Part shown: one piece after another, positions 27,601 through 36,721 of the stretch
Position numbering within the stretch: position 1 is the stretch's first letter
Layout: each line of letters starts with the position of its first letter
From: Cyanobacteria bacterium RU_5_0
GTDB lineage: Bacteria; Cyanobacteriota; Cyanobacteriia; Elainellales; Elainellaceae
Reading direction: 5' to 3'
NCBI GenBank assembly: GCA_012033255.1
Contig: JAAUSF010000028.1
Coordinates: forward strand, 1 to 48,710
Length of the DNA: 48,710 nucleotides
Notes under the pieces: model-generated
Database searches by the model: none
What the model was told of the DNA's origin: nothing
Seen by the model: only the letters and a program-made list of their open reading frames with translations
Made by a program: the position numbers and the translations under genes

Positions 27601-28656
27601 GTGTTTCCATATCCAGTGTATTTCGTAAACAAAAATATAGATAAGTTTCAGGAGTTGATGGGCTGTGATTCGTTACCTGCCGATTTAGAACCTTACTATG
27701 AACGTTGCATTGATGGTGTAGATATTTGGAGCGCCCAAACCTATATCCATCTCAAGCAGCGGGGTCTGAATGTCCATCTTGTCTCTGATTTCGTTCCTGG
27801 ACAAATCTGTGTTGTTGCATATCATCATTTAATGATACGAGATATGCCATTTAATAGTTATGTGGTGGCTTGTCGCTTGGATTCGGCGCGTCCAGAAATT
27901 TGTGAACAGCAGACTGTCATGAATCCCTTGAATGTTCTCCAACCCACCGACCACTTTTTACCACACTGGCCTCAACCAACCCTAAAACCTCGCGATCGCT
28001 CTCGCAGCACTGATATTAAAACTCTTGACTTCAAAGGCGGTATTTTAAACCTGGCAAAGCCATTCCAAGAACCAGAATTTTATCAGCGATTGCAGGAGAT
28101 GGGTATTACCTTTGTGATGAGTTCATCTGACGCCGCATGTAAATCGGTTGAGCAGTATCGATACTGGGCTGACTACACTCAAAGCGATGTCATTCTAGCT
28201 GTCCGCAACTTGACCGAACAAGACTTTAAAGTGAAGCCTGCGGTGAAATTGATTAACGCATGGCACGCAGGTTGTCCAGTTCTACTCGGCTCAGAACCTG
28301 CCTACCAAGCCCTTCGCCAGTCAGAGTTAGACTATATTGAAGTTCGTACACCCGAAGATGTGATTGCTGCGATACGCCGACTGAAAGACGATCCAGATTT
28401 GGTCAGAGCAATGATCGAGAATGGCTTCAATCGTGCCAAAGAATTCTCAACCGATCGGATTGCCATGCTTTGGCGCGATTTGCTAGCAGGTTCCATCATC
28501 AAAGGTTATGAACAGTGGTTGCAACAATCCGCAGTACAGAAACTAGTTGGACGCCCACTTCAATTCGTCCGACGAACTGTTCAGCACAAGCAACAACTTA
28601 AACAATATCTCTACCATCGCGATCATGGAAAACGACCCTATGGTGATGAATCTTAA
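27601..28656 (+). CDS. glycosyltransferase-like protein (GT-B C-terminal half)
   Basis: 351 residues from GTG 27601, with GAGG seven bases upstream. The N-terminal part (MFPYPVYFVNKNIDKFQ, THVHL-like YIHLKQRGLNVHLVSDF) is not a family I recognise. The C-terminal part, KLINAWHAGCPVLLGSEPAYQALRQSELDYIEVRTPEDVIAAIRRLKDDPDLVRAMIENG, has the layout of a GT-B donor-binding domain without the usual glutamate pair. The position between a GT4 gene and the Wzy-like gene supports a role in polysaccharide synthesis. Confidence 0.75.
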   Translation: MFPYPVYFVNKNIDKFQELMGCDSLPADLEPYYERCIDGVDIWSAQTYIHLKQRGLNVHLVSDFVPGQICVVAYHHLMIRDMPFNSYVVACRLDSARPEICEQQTVMNPLNVLQPTDHFLPHWPQPTLKPRDRSRSTDIKTLDFKGGILNLAKPFQEPEFYQRLQEMGITFVMSSSDAACKSVEQYRYWADYTQSDVILAVRNLTEQDFKVKPAVKLINAWHAGCPVLLGSEPAYQALRQSELDYIEVRTPEDVIAAIRRLKDDPDLVRAMIENGFNRAKEFSTDRIAMLWRDLLAGSIIKGYEQWLQQSAVQKLVGRPLQFVRRTVQHKQQLKQYLYHRDHGKRPYGDES

Positions 28657-28845
28657 AACAAGGTTATTGCAGGGTGTATCATGCGTGTCTCTATAAAATC
28701 TGTCGGATTTGCGATCGAATTGACAGAAAAAGAAAATATCTATGTAGCTGTAAATTCTCTAAGAATCAGTCAGCTATGATGGCAGAAGGATGGCTTTAGC
28801 TACAGGTTACTGTAGGGCGTTGGATGACTACGATCGGAGGTTCCA

Positions 28846-30294
28846 ATGGGATTGGGATTCTTTTTTCCCGGTAATGCATTTGCATCAGTGAGTTTCACCG
28901 TGCCACTGGTGATGTTTCTATGGATTCCAACCGTCCTTTACCTGTTTTCAAAATATCCTGCCAGAAAAGCGGTTGTGATTAGCTTCGTTGTAGCTTGGCT
29001 TTACCTACCCGAAGCTGTATTGGAAATACCAGGCATTCCAGATTACGGCAAAGCCTCTGCAACAAGCTATGGCATTTTGCTTGCCACACTCATTTTTGAC
29101 GTAGGGCGCTTTAGCTCATTCCGGCTTAGTTGGATTGATATCCCAATGGTTTTCTGGTGCGTCATTCCTTTGATTTCGTCTCTCACAAATGATTTGGGTG
29201 CCTATGATGGCTTCGCTGCTATTTTGGATCAAACTGTAATTTGGGGAGTTCCTTATTTTCTAGGGCGGATTTATCTCAATAACCTGGAAGGGTTGCGCCT
29301 AATGGCAATGGGACTCTTTATCGGCGGATTAAGTTACGTTCCGCTTTGTCTGATTGAAAACCGCTTCAGTCCACAGTTACACCGAATCGTTTATGGGGCA
29401 CATGCTGGGGCAGATTTTGGTCAAACCATCCGGCTTGGAGGCTTCAGACCTACTATTTTCTTACAGCATGGTCTTGCTGTCGGAGCGTTCATGTTGGCGG
29501 CGACGCTGGCTGGAATTTGGCTTTGGCAATCAAAAGCAATTAAACAACTTTGGGGCTATCCGATCGAATGGCTAGTTGGCAGTCTGTTTGTCACGTTTAT
29601 CCTAGTTCGTTCAACGGGTGCTTATACGCTGATTGCAGTTGGGCTTGCAGTTCTGCTGGCTGGCAAATTCTTCCGTACAGCGTTGCCTGTTTTCTTGGTC
29701 GTTGCTGGAATTTTTGCATACCTTTATGTCAATGCTGCGACAGAAACTTTCTTCTCCGACCAATTGATCACTTACCTATCGAGAATCTTTCCAGAAGACC
29801 GATTAGCGTCACTACAATTTCGATTTGACAACGAGGAATTGTTGGTCGATCGGGCGCGAGAAATGTTTTGGTTTGGTTGGGGAGGATTTGGTCGATCGCG
29901 GGTCATGTTTGAAGACGGCTCATTTACGGTTCAAGATAGTTTGTGGGTTCTCGCATTCGGTGAACGTGGGATTATTGGGTTGTTCTGTCTCTTCGGGGCG
30001 ATGTTGCTTCCGACACTGGCTTTAATCTGGCTCCGGTGTCCTCCAAGGCTATGGTTTAAGCCTAAAATTGGGGGATCAATTGCGTTATCGATCGCCGTCT
30101 CCCTCTACATGATTGACTGTATTCTCAACGCGATGGTGAATCCTCTTTACATTTTGGCAGCCGGAGGAATCGCTGGGCTGGCGATGAAACCTCTGGAGAA
30201 AGGAGCCGCTGACAACCGCTTAACCCCAATACCCCGATATGTTATTCGGCAGGTGCAGCCGACTCAACCTGCTCAATCCATTCAACAGCCATAA
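28846..30294 (+). CDS. O-antigen ligase / Wzy-like polysaccharide polymerase
   Basis: 482 residues with about 11-12 membrane spans and a larger extracytoplasmic loop around residues 300-345 (TETFFSDQLITYLSRIFPEDRLASLQFRFDNEELLVDRAREMFWFGWGGFGRS). This matches the O-antigen ligase / Wzy polymerase architecture, where the loop carries conserved Arg and His residues. It should join flipped sugar repeats in the periplasm. The ATG has a strong CGGAGG five bases upstream (28835-28840). It is the last gene of the plus-strand cluster and converges on the LysR gene with a 24-base gap. Polymerase versus ligase cannot be decided by sequence alone. Confidence 0.85.
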   Translation: MGLGFFFPGNAFASVSFTVPLVMFLWIPTVLYLFSKYPARKAVVISFVVAWLYLPEAVLEIPGIPDYGKASATSYGILLATLIFDVGRFSSFRLSWIDIPMVFWCVIPLISSLTNDLGAYDGFAAILDQTVIWGVPYFLGRIYLNNLEGLRLMAMGLFIGGLSYVPLCLIENRFSPQLHRIVYGAHAGADFGQTIRLGGFRPTIFLQHGLAVGAFMLAATLAGIWLWQSKAIKQLWGYPIEWLVGSLFVTFILVRSTGAYTLIAVGLAVLLAGKFFRTALPVFLVVAGIFAYLYVNAATETFFSDQLITYLSRIFPEDRLASLQFRFDNEELLVDRAREMFWFGWGGFGRSRVMFEDGSFTVQDSLWVLAFGERGIIGLFCLFGAMLLPTLALIWLRCPPRLWFKPKIGGSIALSIAVSLYMIDCILNAMVNPLYILAAGGIAGLAMKPLEKGAADNRLTPIPRYVIRQVQPTQPAQSIQQP

Positions 30295-30315
30295 ATCCAT
30301 AATAAATATGGGCTG
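30286..30315. terminator. hairpin between convergent Wzy-like and LysR genes
   Basis: CAGCCATA (30286-30293) can pair with TATGGGCTG (30307-30315) with one bulged base. An outer 10-bp perfect repeat, AGGTGCAGCC (30251-30260) with GGCTGCACCT (30311-30320), offers an alternative pairing. The hairpin spans the ends of both convergent genes and could terminate in both directions, though T-tracts are poor. Confidence 0.35.
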
Positions 30316-30318
30316 CAC

Positions 30319-31236
30319 CTATCCTTTTTGCAAGCAAGTTTCTTCTGCTAGCTTTAATGCAGCTTCTTTCAAGTAGTCCAGGAATGTGCTGGCGATTACA
30401 GAGAGTTGTTTTCCGGCCAAATACACCACATACCAATCCCGTTGGATTGGAAACCCTTCGACATCCAAGACAGTAATTTCATGACTATCCATTGTTAATG
30501 TGTGGCGTGATAGGACAGACAGCCCTAAGCCGCCTGCGATCGCCTGCTTGATTGCTTCATTACTCCCCAACTCCAAGCGCACCTTAACGCTGAGCTTCTG
30601 GGCGTCCAGGATCATCTGAAATGCCCGCCGAGTTCCCGATCCTGGCTCTCGCATAATAAATATTTCCTCCGACAACCGCTTAAGAGAGATGTTTTTCTCG
30701 CCTACCAGTGGATGGTTACGCGGAGCAACGACTACCAACGGATTTTCCAAAAATGGATAGGATTTGATATCGAGATGTTCGGGTAACTGACTCATCACAT
30801 AGAGGTCATCCTGATTGGTTGCAAGTCGTTCAATCACCCGCTCGTGGTTAATGACGGTGAGAGACACGTCAATACCCGGATACCGCTGACAAAAAGGGCC
30901 CAGAAGCCGAGGCATAAAGTATTTAGTGGTTGTAATGACGGCAAGTCGCAATTTTCCTTGCTTCATCCCTTTTAGGTCGGCAATCGTCATTTCGAGTTGC
31001 TCTAGGTTTTGGAAGATATCCTGACAGGTAGAAAAGAGTTCTCGTCCAGCATCGGTGAGGTACAGCTTTTTACCAACCTGCTCGAATAGGGGTAAGCCGA
31101 TCGCCTTTGTCAACTGCTTGACCTGCATCGAGACCGTAGGCTGAGTCAGGAACAATTCTTCGGCTGCCCTGGTGAAACTGCCATGACGAGCCGTTGCCTC
31201 AAAAACTTTCAATTGGTGCAGAGTGGCGTGAATCAA
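30319..31236 (-). CDS. LysR-family regulator, CmpR/NdhR(CcmR)-like
   Basis: 305 residues from a TTG at 31236 with AGGAG nine bases upstream. The winged helix-turn-helix MIHATLHQLKVFEATARHGSFTRAAEELFLTQPTVSMQVKQLTK and the effector domain (LRLAVITTTKYFMPRLLGPFCQRYPGIDVSLTV, FIMREPGSGTRRAFQ, LELGSNEAIKQAIAGGLGLSVLSRHTL) are those of the cyanobacterial CmpR/NdhR group. That group regulates inorganic-carbon uptake genes in response to 2-phosphoglycolate, RuBP or 2-oxoglutarate. No carbon-uptake operon is in the window, so targets lie elsewhere. The 480-base upstream region is shared with the divergent methyltransferase gene. Confidence 0.88.
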   Translation of the reverse strand: MIHATLHQLKVFEATARHGSFTRAAEELFLTQPTVSMQVKQLTKAIGLPLFEQVGKKLYLTDAGRELFSTCQDIFQNLEQLEMTIADLKGMKQGKLRLAVITTTKYFMPRLLGPFCQRYPGIDVSLTVINHERVIERLATNQDDLYVMSQLPEHLDIKSYPFLENPLVVVAPRNHPLVGEKNISLKRLSEEIFIMREPGSGTRRAFQMILDAQKLSVKVRLELGSNEAIKQAIAGGLGLSVLSRHTLTMDSHEITVLDVEGFPIQRDWYVVYLAGKQLSVIASTFLDYLKEAALKLAEETCLQKG

Positions 31237-31698
31237 CTGCTAAATCTCCTATGTGCAGTTTGTTTACAGTCGAGATGAATTGCAATAGGGTCTGGGTTGC
31301 TTTCTGCAACCTTCAGCCCAATCAGTTGTTGTATTGGTGTATGGTTGACTACTGTCCGGGATTAGATCTTTAAGCTAATCTGTTATTGAACTTTTCAATC
31401 TTTGAGCGCTAGTTTATAGATAAGAGTCTATCACAAATATCAGAACTAGTGATTTTTATCTATAAAAGTCAAGGTTATCATAAGGATTAATGGCAACTAC
31501 ATTTGAGTTCCCTTCCAGTTAGCGTTGTATTGCGTCAGAGTAGCGTGTTGGGTTTCAGATAGCACTTTATTCCCAACTCCTTGCAGCTAGTCGGTCTTCG
31601 TCGGCTTGCTTCAACACGACTCTCTAACGATGTACAACGTTTTTTCATTGAATATTTCTTCATTGGGTATCTAATAGGCAGTACCCAAGCGTTATTCT
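31237..31698. other. AT-rich divergent intergenic region, LysR / methyltransferase
   Basis: About 460 bases between two divergent genes. It should contain both promoters. No gene, tRNA or repeat is convincing. AT content rises toward the methyltransferase, in keeping with acquired DNA starting here. Confidence 0.45.
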
Positions 31699-31724
31699 AT
31701 TCTCATTCCTAAGAGAATGAGAAT
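31699..31724. promoter_or_regulatory. 10-bp perfect inverted repeat across the methyltransferase start
   Basis: ATTCTCATTC (31699-31708) and GAATGAGAAT (31715-31724) are perfectly complementary around the spacer CTAAGA. The right arm contains the ATG at 31717 and most of the ATG at 31723; the loop and arm contain the AAGAG that would serve as ribosome site. The dyad could be a repressor operator or an mRNA hairpin that hides the start codons. Confidence 0.55.
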
Positions 31725-33834
31725 GACCTCTACAAGCCCAGTTCAATTAATTTTGAAGCAGATTGAAGTATGGCGTGAGCGATTAGCGATCGCAGTTTAT
31801 GCTCATAATCCTCACTTGCATCGACAAGATTTGAGTGTTGCGATACAGACAATCATCAATGGTTTAGTTTTTCTGCGGTTATGTGAAGGGCGTAACCTCG
31901 AACCTGATGGACAATTGCAAGAACTCATCCAACATAGGCAAGTTTACAAACGTCTTTATGGTTTATTCCAGCAGGTCGGCGATCGCTATAGTTCTAATTT
32001 CTTTCAAATTGAATTGAATTTAACGATTCCAGATGAATCCTTTCAGCCTATTATTTCAACACTTTATCATCCTGATTATCCCTTTGAGCATTCAGAGTTG
32101 CCAATTGAGCTTTTAGCTCAGATGTATGAGCGATTTTTAGGGAAGAAAATTCAGGTTGAAACTAAGGGAAAAGCGATCGTAAACCAAGTGTCAAAAATCA
32201 GAAAAGCAGGAGGAGTTTATTACACGCCAACATACATTGTAGATTACATTATTGAGAATACAATTGGAGTTTTGTTAAAGAAGAAAACTCCGCAACAAGC
32301 CGTAAGCCTAAGAATTCTTGATCCTGCCTGTGGTGCAGGTATATTTTTAGTCAGAGCCTACCAATATCTATTGAATTGGTATTGTGAGCAATACAGCCTT
32401 GATTTAGAAATCCATAAAAACCAGTTATATCAAGATAAACAAGGATGGCGGCTTGCTTTAGATACCAAAAAACGCATTCTATTTAATCACATTTATGGAG
32501 TGGATATCGATCGACATGCTATTGAAGTGACAAAGTTATCATTGTGGCTGATTTTACTGGAAGGAGAATCCCAAGACATTAACTTTCGATCGTCACTTCG
32601 CATAAACTTGAATAAAACTATTAAATGCGGCAATGCTCTCATTCGTTCAGATTTTTTTGAAAGCCCGAAGAACACACTATCTAATCTCAGAGAATCTGTT
32701 GAAATTAATCCTTTCGATTGGGAGCAAGAATTTCCAGAGATTATGCAATCAGGTGGGTTTGACGTTATTGTTGGAAATCCGCCTTGGGTATTCACCAGGG
32801 ATGTTGAGTTTGGGAAAAGTGTTAAGCACTACTTTCAGAGAAAATATTTGTCAGATATAGAAACCACTCAGCAAGGTAAAACTAAACAGACGGGCAAAAT
32901 CAATTTATTTGCTATATTTGTGTTTCAATTTATAAAGTTACTTAAAAAGGAGGGGCTTACAGGAATCATTGCACCCAATACAATTCTAAGAACTACAGTA
33001 TATGATGTGGTGCGAAAATATATTCTCGATCGCTGTAATATCGATCGAATTGTTGATTTAGGAAGTGGGGTTTTTGAAGGCGTTACAGCATCTCCAGTTA
33101 TTTTAATTTTAGGGAAAGAACCAACTCATAAAACAGTTAAGTTTTTCAAAACTATTAACTTAAATCCTACGCTTTTGAACAAAGATTTATTTTTGAATAC
33201 GACAAGCTATGTTTTCAGTGTTTTTCTTGATAAGAGCCAGGACAGCCTTTTTCAGAAAATGGAAGCATGTTCCATTAAGCTTACAAATGTAGCAAGAGAA
33301 ATTATTGAGGGAATCGTTTGCAGAAAAGATCAGATCTTTAATAAAAAAATCGATGCCAGATATAAAAGGCTCTTAGCAGGGAAAGATATCGATCGCTATT
33401 CAATCTCCTTTAAGGACACCTATATTTTGTTCGATCGCGCCCGCATTCATCGACCTAGACCAGATTTCATATGGCAGGCAAAAGAAAAGATTATTCTCCG
33501 GCGGATTGGGGGCAGCAAATTCTCTCTAGTAGCCGTATTAGACACAGAAAATTATTATACCTTTGCCTCCACGAATAATATTCTTTTGAAAGACAACACA
33601 GCTTATAATATCAAATACATATTAGCCTTATTGAACTCCAAGCTAATCAATTATTATTACACTCAAAAATTTACCAATCAGTCAGAATTAACTGTCAATA
33701 TATCAAAAACATTTGTTGAACAGTTGCCAATTCGAGCGATCGATTTTACTAATTGCGCTGACAAAGCAAGTCACGATCGTCTTGTTCGCTTAGTTGAAGA
33801 TATGCTTTGTCTCCAAAACAGCGATCCCAACTAA
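31717..33834 (+). CDS. N6-adenine DNA methyltransferase, Eco57I/TaqI-C type, C-terminus frameshifted
   Basis: 705 residues as read. The N-terminal ~160 are helical (INGLVFLRLCEGRNLE), followed by GGVYYTP (165-171), SAM motif I DPACGAG (202-208), HIYGVDIDRHAIEVTKLSLWL, and the catalytic NPPW (354-357) of N6-adenine methyltransferases. A TaqI-like target-recognition region with LLAGKDIDRY and a late STNNILLKD/ALLNSKLINYYY follows. No PD-ExK nuclease is seen at the N-terminus, so it looks like a solo methylase half. The true C-terminus continues in another frame to a stop at 33975-33977 (QQQIDFLDRAIDRLVYQLYELSEDEIALVEAI). One A is missing in the run 33815-33818. The gene is clearly AT-richer than its neighbours, suggesting transfer. 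Confidence 0.9.
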   Translation: MRMTSTSPVQLILKQIEVWRERLAIAVYAHNPHLHRQDLSVAIQTIINGLVFLRLCEGRNLEPDGQLQELIQHRQVYKRLYGLFQQVGDRYSSNFFQIELNLTIPDESFQPIISTLYHPDYPFEHSELPIELLAQMYERFLGKKIQVETKGKAIVNQVSKIRKAGGVYYTPTYIVDYIIENTIGVLLKKKTPQQAVSLRILDPACGAGIFLVRAYQYLLNWYCEQYSLDLEIHKNQLYQDKQGWRLALDTKKRILFNHIYGVDIDRHAIEVTKLSLWLILLEGESQDINFRSSLRINLNKTIKCGNALIRSDFFESPKNTLSNLRESVEINPFDWEQEFPEIMQSGGFDVIVGNPPWVFTRDVEFGKSVKHYFQRKYLSDIETTQQGKTKQTGKINLFAIFVFQFIKLLKKEGLTGIIAPNTILRTTVYDVVRKYILDRCNIDRIVDLGSGVFEGVTASPVILILGKEPTHKTVKFFKTINLNPTLLNKDLFLNTTSYVFSVFLDKSQDSLFQKMEACSIKLTNVAREIIEGIVCRKDQIFNKKIDARYKRLLAGKDIDRYSISFKDTYILFDRARIHRPRPDFIWQAKEKIILRRIGGSKFSLVAVLDTENYYTFASTNNILLKDNTAYNIKYILALLNSKLINYYYTQKFTNQSELTVNISKTFVEQLPIRAIDFTNCADKASHDRLVRLVEDMLCLQNSDPN

Positions 33835-34017
33835 AAATTTCTTCTCAACAACCGATTCAACAACAAATTGACTTTCTCGATCGAGCAATAGATAGGTTAG
33901 TGTACCAGTTATATGAATTATCGGAAGATGAAATTGCCCTAGTGGAGGCAATTCCCTCAAAGATCGTTTCTTTATAGGCACTGATCGTTAATAGACTTAT
34001 CTCCTTTCGCGATGTAT

Positions 34018-36702
34018 TCACCGATCGGATTTCTTCACTGTCGTCTGCGGTAACTGAACGCTGGGTGCAAACAAACTTTGCAATCTCAGTAAATTCGCCC
34101 CTGCTAGATAGAGCAAATCTCCTTTTCCTAACAGATATGCCGCTTCTATCTGCTTCCCTCCTAACACAATGGTTGAATCTGCTTCACTCGCCGTTCGTAG
34201 CGCCACCCGTCCCGGTAAGTTGGAGCGAATCAAGGGAGTCACGACCCTCGCTTCAGGGCGTTGAGTGGCAATAATTAGATGAATACCCGCCGCCCGTGCC
34301 ATTGCTCCCAACCGCTTAATGCTGAATTCTAAAGCCTTTGCGGTTTCTTTTTCTGCCATAAAATCGGCATATTCATCGAAGATGCAGACAATACGCGGCA
34401 TCGGCTGCGGACGTTTATTGTAATCTGTTAGGTTTGCACAGCCCGCTTTCTCAAACTGCTGATAGCGTTTGTCCATTTCAGAGACAAGATTATGCATCAG
34501 TTCGATCGCCCGCTCACTCTCCTTCACGACGGGTTGATACAGCCACGGCATTTGTTCAAACTCCGGGAATGTAACCCGTTTAGGATCGACCAATGCAATT
34601 TTCAGGTGATCTGGCGTGTGGCGAACGAGGAGGCTCAGGAGGAGCGATCGCAAAAACTCACTTTTTCCGCTCCCGGTTGTTCCGCCGACCAGAAAATGGC
34701 AGCTATTGGGATCAGCCAAATCTGCTTCGACAAGTTGACCTTCCAAATCAACACCAATTGCAATCCGAACAGGATCGCTAGGGGTTGATGACTGCGGTTG
34801 GATGTATCGATCGAATGCAGCCGTTTGGCGATCAGGACGGGGTAAATCAACGCTAACAAAGCCTGCTTGGGGTGCAATTAACGGTGGATAAGTCAATCCC
34901 AACTGCACCCGTAGATCATTCGACAATCTGAGAATTGCATTGACTTTAACACCCGGATTTGGCTTTAGTTTGACTCGGATGAAAGATGGAGCGATCGCGG
35001 CTCCATGATACGTTGCGCCGATTCCAAAAGACGCCAGCGTTTGAACCAAATTTTCACCGATCGCATCTGCATCGGCTGTAGGAGAAGGATGTTCTTGCTC
35101 CTCAGACTCTACGTTAGATTGAGAGACTGGCGGTTCTTGTTGCTCAACTTGAGATGAATCTGAAATCGCGAAACTCTCGATAGCAATCTGAGCTTCATTT
35201 GCTGTTGTGAAAAATGCTTGACATTTCGCCTTCTGTGGACAAATTTCACAGAGATAGGGTTGTGTGGTTGCAGGTGGCGGATCGGGTTGTCCCTGCTGCC
35301 AATCTGCCCACTGTCGCATCTGCTGAAGTTTATAAGGAATGCGCTGATGAATCGTATTTTCTAGCTGTTCCCAGGAATATTGATATTCTTTGAATTCCGG
35401 TAGAACGCAATAAATTGTAGAATCGATCGGTACGTTTTTCTTCGTCCACAATATATAGCTATATAGGGCAACTTGAGCTAGTTGAGCCGATGGATCGACG
35501 GGTTGGTAGGTCTTGAATTCGACAACCGATAAACGACGATGTTCAAGGTCGCAAATCAGACAATCGAGTTCTCCGGCAACTCGTTGTAGCGTTCCGTCCG
35601 GCAAGGTGAAATGATGCTCAAGACGGCGTTTCCCAGTGAAGAATGTATGACTGACAAGTGATTCTGCATTGCAAAAATATCGATTAGTAATCAATAGCTC
35701 TGAGAATCGTTTAATCAGTCCTTGTAATCCTTGCCAAACTTGCAACAAGGCAGGTGCTTGGCGATCGTCATTTTTAATAGCGTCTTGAAGATAGGGAGAG
35801 AATTCTAGCTCGAAGAATCGCTGCTGAATTTGAGCCGCGATGGTCTCGATTTGTAGCTGCTCTGCTGGTGGATTAAATAACGTTTGTAGATCTGAATCAT
35901 GAATGAGCAAATGAACTAAGCGATCGGCTAATTGATGAAACGGGTTGCCAATACTGAAAGAGCTATCTGATGGGATAAAGAGTGGTTTATCACCAAAGGT
36001 GTGATTTAAATAGAAAAGTCGTGGACATTCAAGCGCAACCCGAACTTTTGTCGCCGTGAATGAGAGCGATTCTGAACGTTTGGCAGTTTGCCTTAGATGT
36101 TTAGATACCATATTGCTTTCTTTATCGGCATCTGGGTGGGTATGTTCAAGTAAACGGCGATGAACAGCAGCCAGGTAAACTACATCCATCGTGGCATAGT
36201 TTAATTGTTTTGGGCTGAGCGATCGCCTTCCCCAATCACTGCCTTGCTCTTCTGAATCAACATTAGAAAAATGACAGAGTTCCGCCGCCAATGTTTTAAG
36301 CTTCAGATTAGTTACGCCTAATGTCTTCACTCCAATCTTCCTCGCCATTTTTAGAGTGCAAATGACATTCTGAGCTTGCGCTTTTCCTAGAAAATTTAGA
36401 TCATAATCAGCATTGTGAAAAACTTTCTCAATATTTGGATTAGCCATTATTTGATCAATAAATATTCCAACTAACTCTGGTTTGTCTAATACATCAAGAA
36501 CATAAGCTGACTCACCTATACAGTCTGTAGAATGGGTTAAAACCTGGATGAGAGACAATCGAGGACGACTTGTATGCCAGTCAGCAACTTCTGTGTCTAA
36601 CCATAATCTCTTCAGCAAACTAAATTCAGTGATTTGCTTTTGAATGTCAATAGTTTGAGTTAAATACTTCATTTGCTCTGAAATACTGAATTTGAGATTC
36701 AT
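34018..36702 (-). CDS. DEDDy exonuclease - Fe-S PD-(D/E)XK nuclease - FtsK motor fusion
   Basis: 894 residues with three enzyme domains. Residues ~11-190: RNase D-like 3'-5' exonuclease with D36/E38 (WLDTEVAD), D101 (HNADYDLNFL), Y169 and D173 (NYATMDVVYL). Residues ~215-500: a Cas4/AddB-like nuclease with GNPFH (H256), GELD (D380), VVEFK (E395, K397), QVALY, and four cysteines placed as in the Fe-S nucleases (C226, C485, C488, C494). After an acidic linker, residues ~550-885: an FtsK/SpoIIIE motor with VKVNAILRLSNDLRVQLG, Walker A GGTTGSGKS (673-681), Walker B IFDEYAD (776-777) and IIATQRPEA. No C-terminal DNA-orienting winged helix follows and no membrane span is present, unlike true FtsK. 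It is the last gene of a three-gene operon, 19 bases after the ATPase gene. An ATG at 36672 (MKYLTQT) may be the real start. Confidence 0.88.
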   Translation of the reverse strand: MNLKFSISEQMKYLTQTIDIQKQITEFSLLKRLWLDTEVADWHTSRPRLSLIQVLTHSTDCIGESAYVLDVLDKPELVGIFIDQIMANPNIEKVFHNADYDLNFLGKAQAQNVICTLKMARKIGVKTLGVTNLKLKTLAAELCHFSNVDSEEQGSDWGRRSLSPKQLNYATMDVVYLAAVHRRLLEHTHPDADKESNMVSKHLRQTAKRSESLSFTATKVRVALECPRLFYLNHTFGDKPLFIPSDSSFSIGNPFHQLADRLVHLLIHDSDLQTLFNPPAEQLQIETIAAQIQQRFFELEFSPYLQDAIKNDDRQAPALLQVWQGLQGLIKRFSELLITNRYFCNAESLVSHTFFTGKRRLEHHFTLPDGTLQRVAGELDCLICDLEHRRLSVVEFKTYQPVDPSAQLAQVALYSYILWTKKNVPIDSTIYCVLPEFKEYQYSWEQLENTIHQRIPYKLQQMRQWADWQQGQPDPPPATTQPYLCEICPQKAKCQAFFTTANEAQIAIESFAISDSSQVEQQEPPVSQSNVESEEQEHPSPTADADAIGENLVQTLASFGIGATYHGAAIAPSFIRVKLKPNPGVKVNAILRLSNDLRVQLGLTYPPLIAPQAGFVSVDLPRPDRQTAAFDRYIQPQSSTPSDPVRIAIGVDLEGQLVEADLADPNSCHFLVGGTTGSGKSEFLRSLLLSLLVRHTPDHLKIALVDPKRVTFPEFEQMPWLYQPVVKESERAIELMHNLVSEMDKRYQQFEKAGCANLTDYNKRPQPMPRIVCIFDEYADFMAEKETAKALEFSIKRLGAMARAAGIHLIIATQRPEARVVTPLIRSNLPGRVALRTASEADSTIVLGGKQIEAAYLLGKGDLLYLAGANLLRLQSLFAPSVQLPQTTVKKSDR

Positions 36703-36721
36703 GGGTGAACGATCGTTAAAC

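Noticed and set aside
28681..28779. 32-codon plus-strand frame starting MRVSIKSVGF
   Set aside because: Short, only a weak purine stretch upstream, no hydrophobic or other recognisable pattern. Could be real but cannot be supported.
31237..31716. Possible tRNA or small RNA between LysR and the methyltransferase
   Set aside because: No cloverleaf with paired acceptor, D and T arms could be drawn, and no strong terminator hairpin was found.
34018..36702. Housekeeping FtsK of cell division
   Set aside because: No N-terminal membrane spans and no C-terminal DNA-orienting winged helix; two nuclease domains are fused instead.
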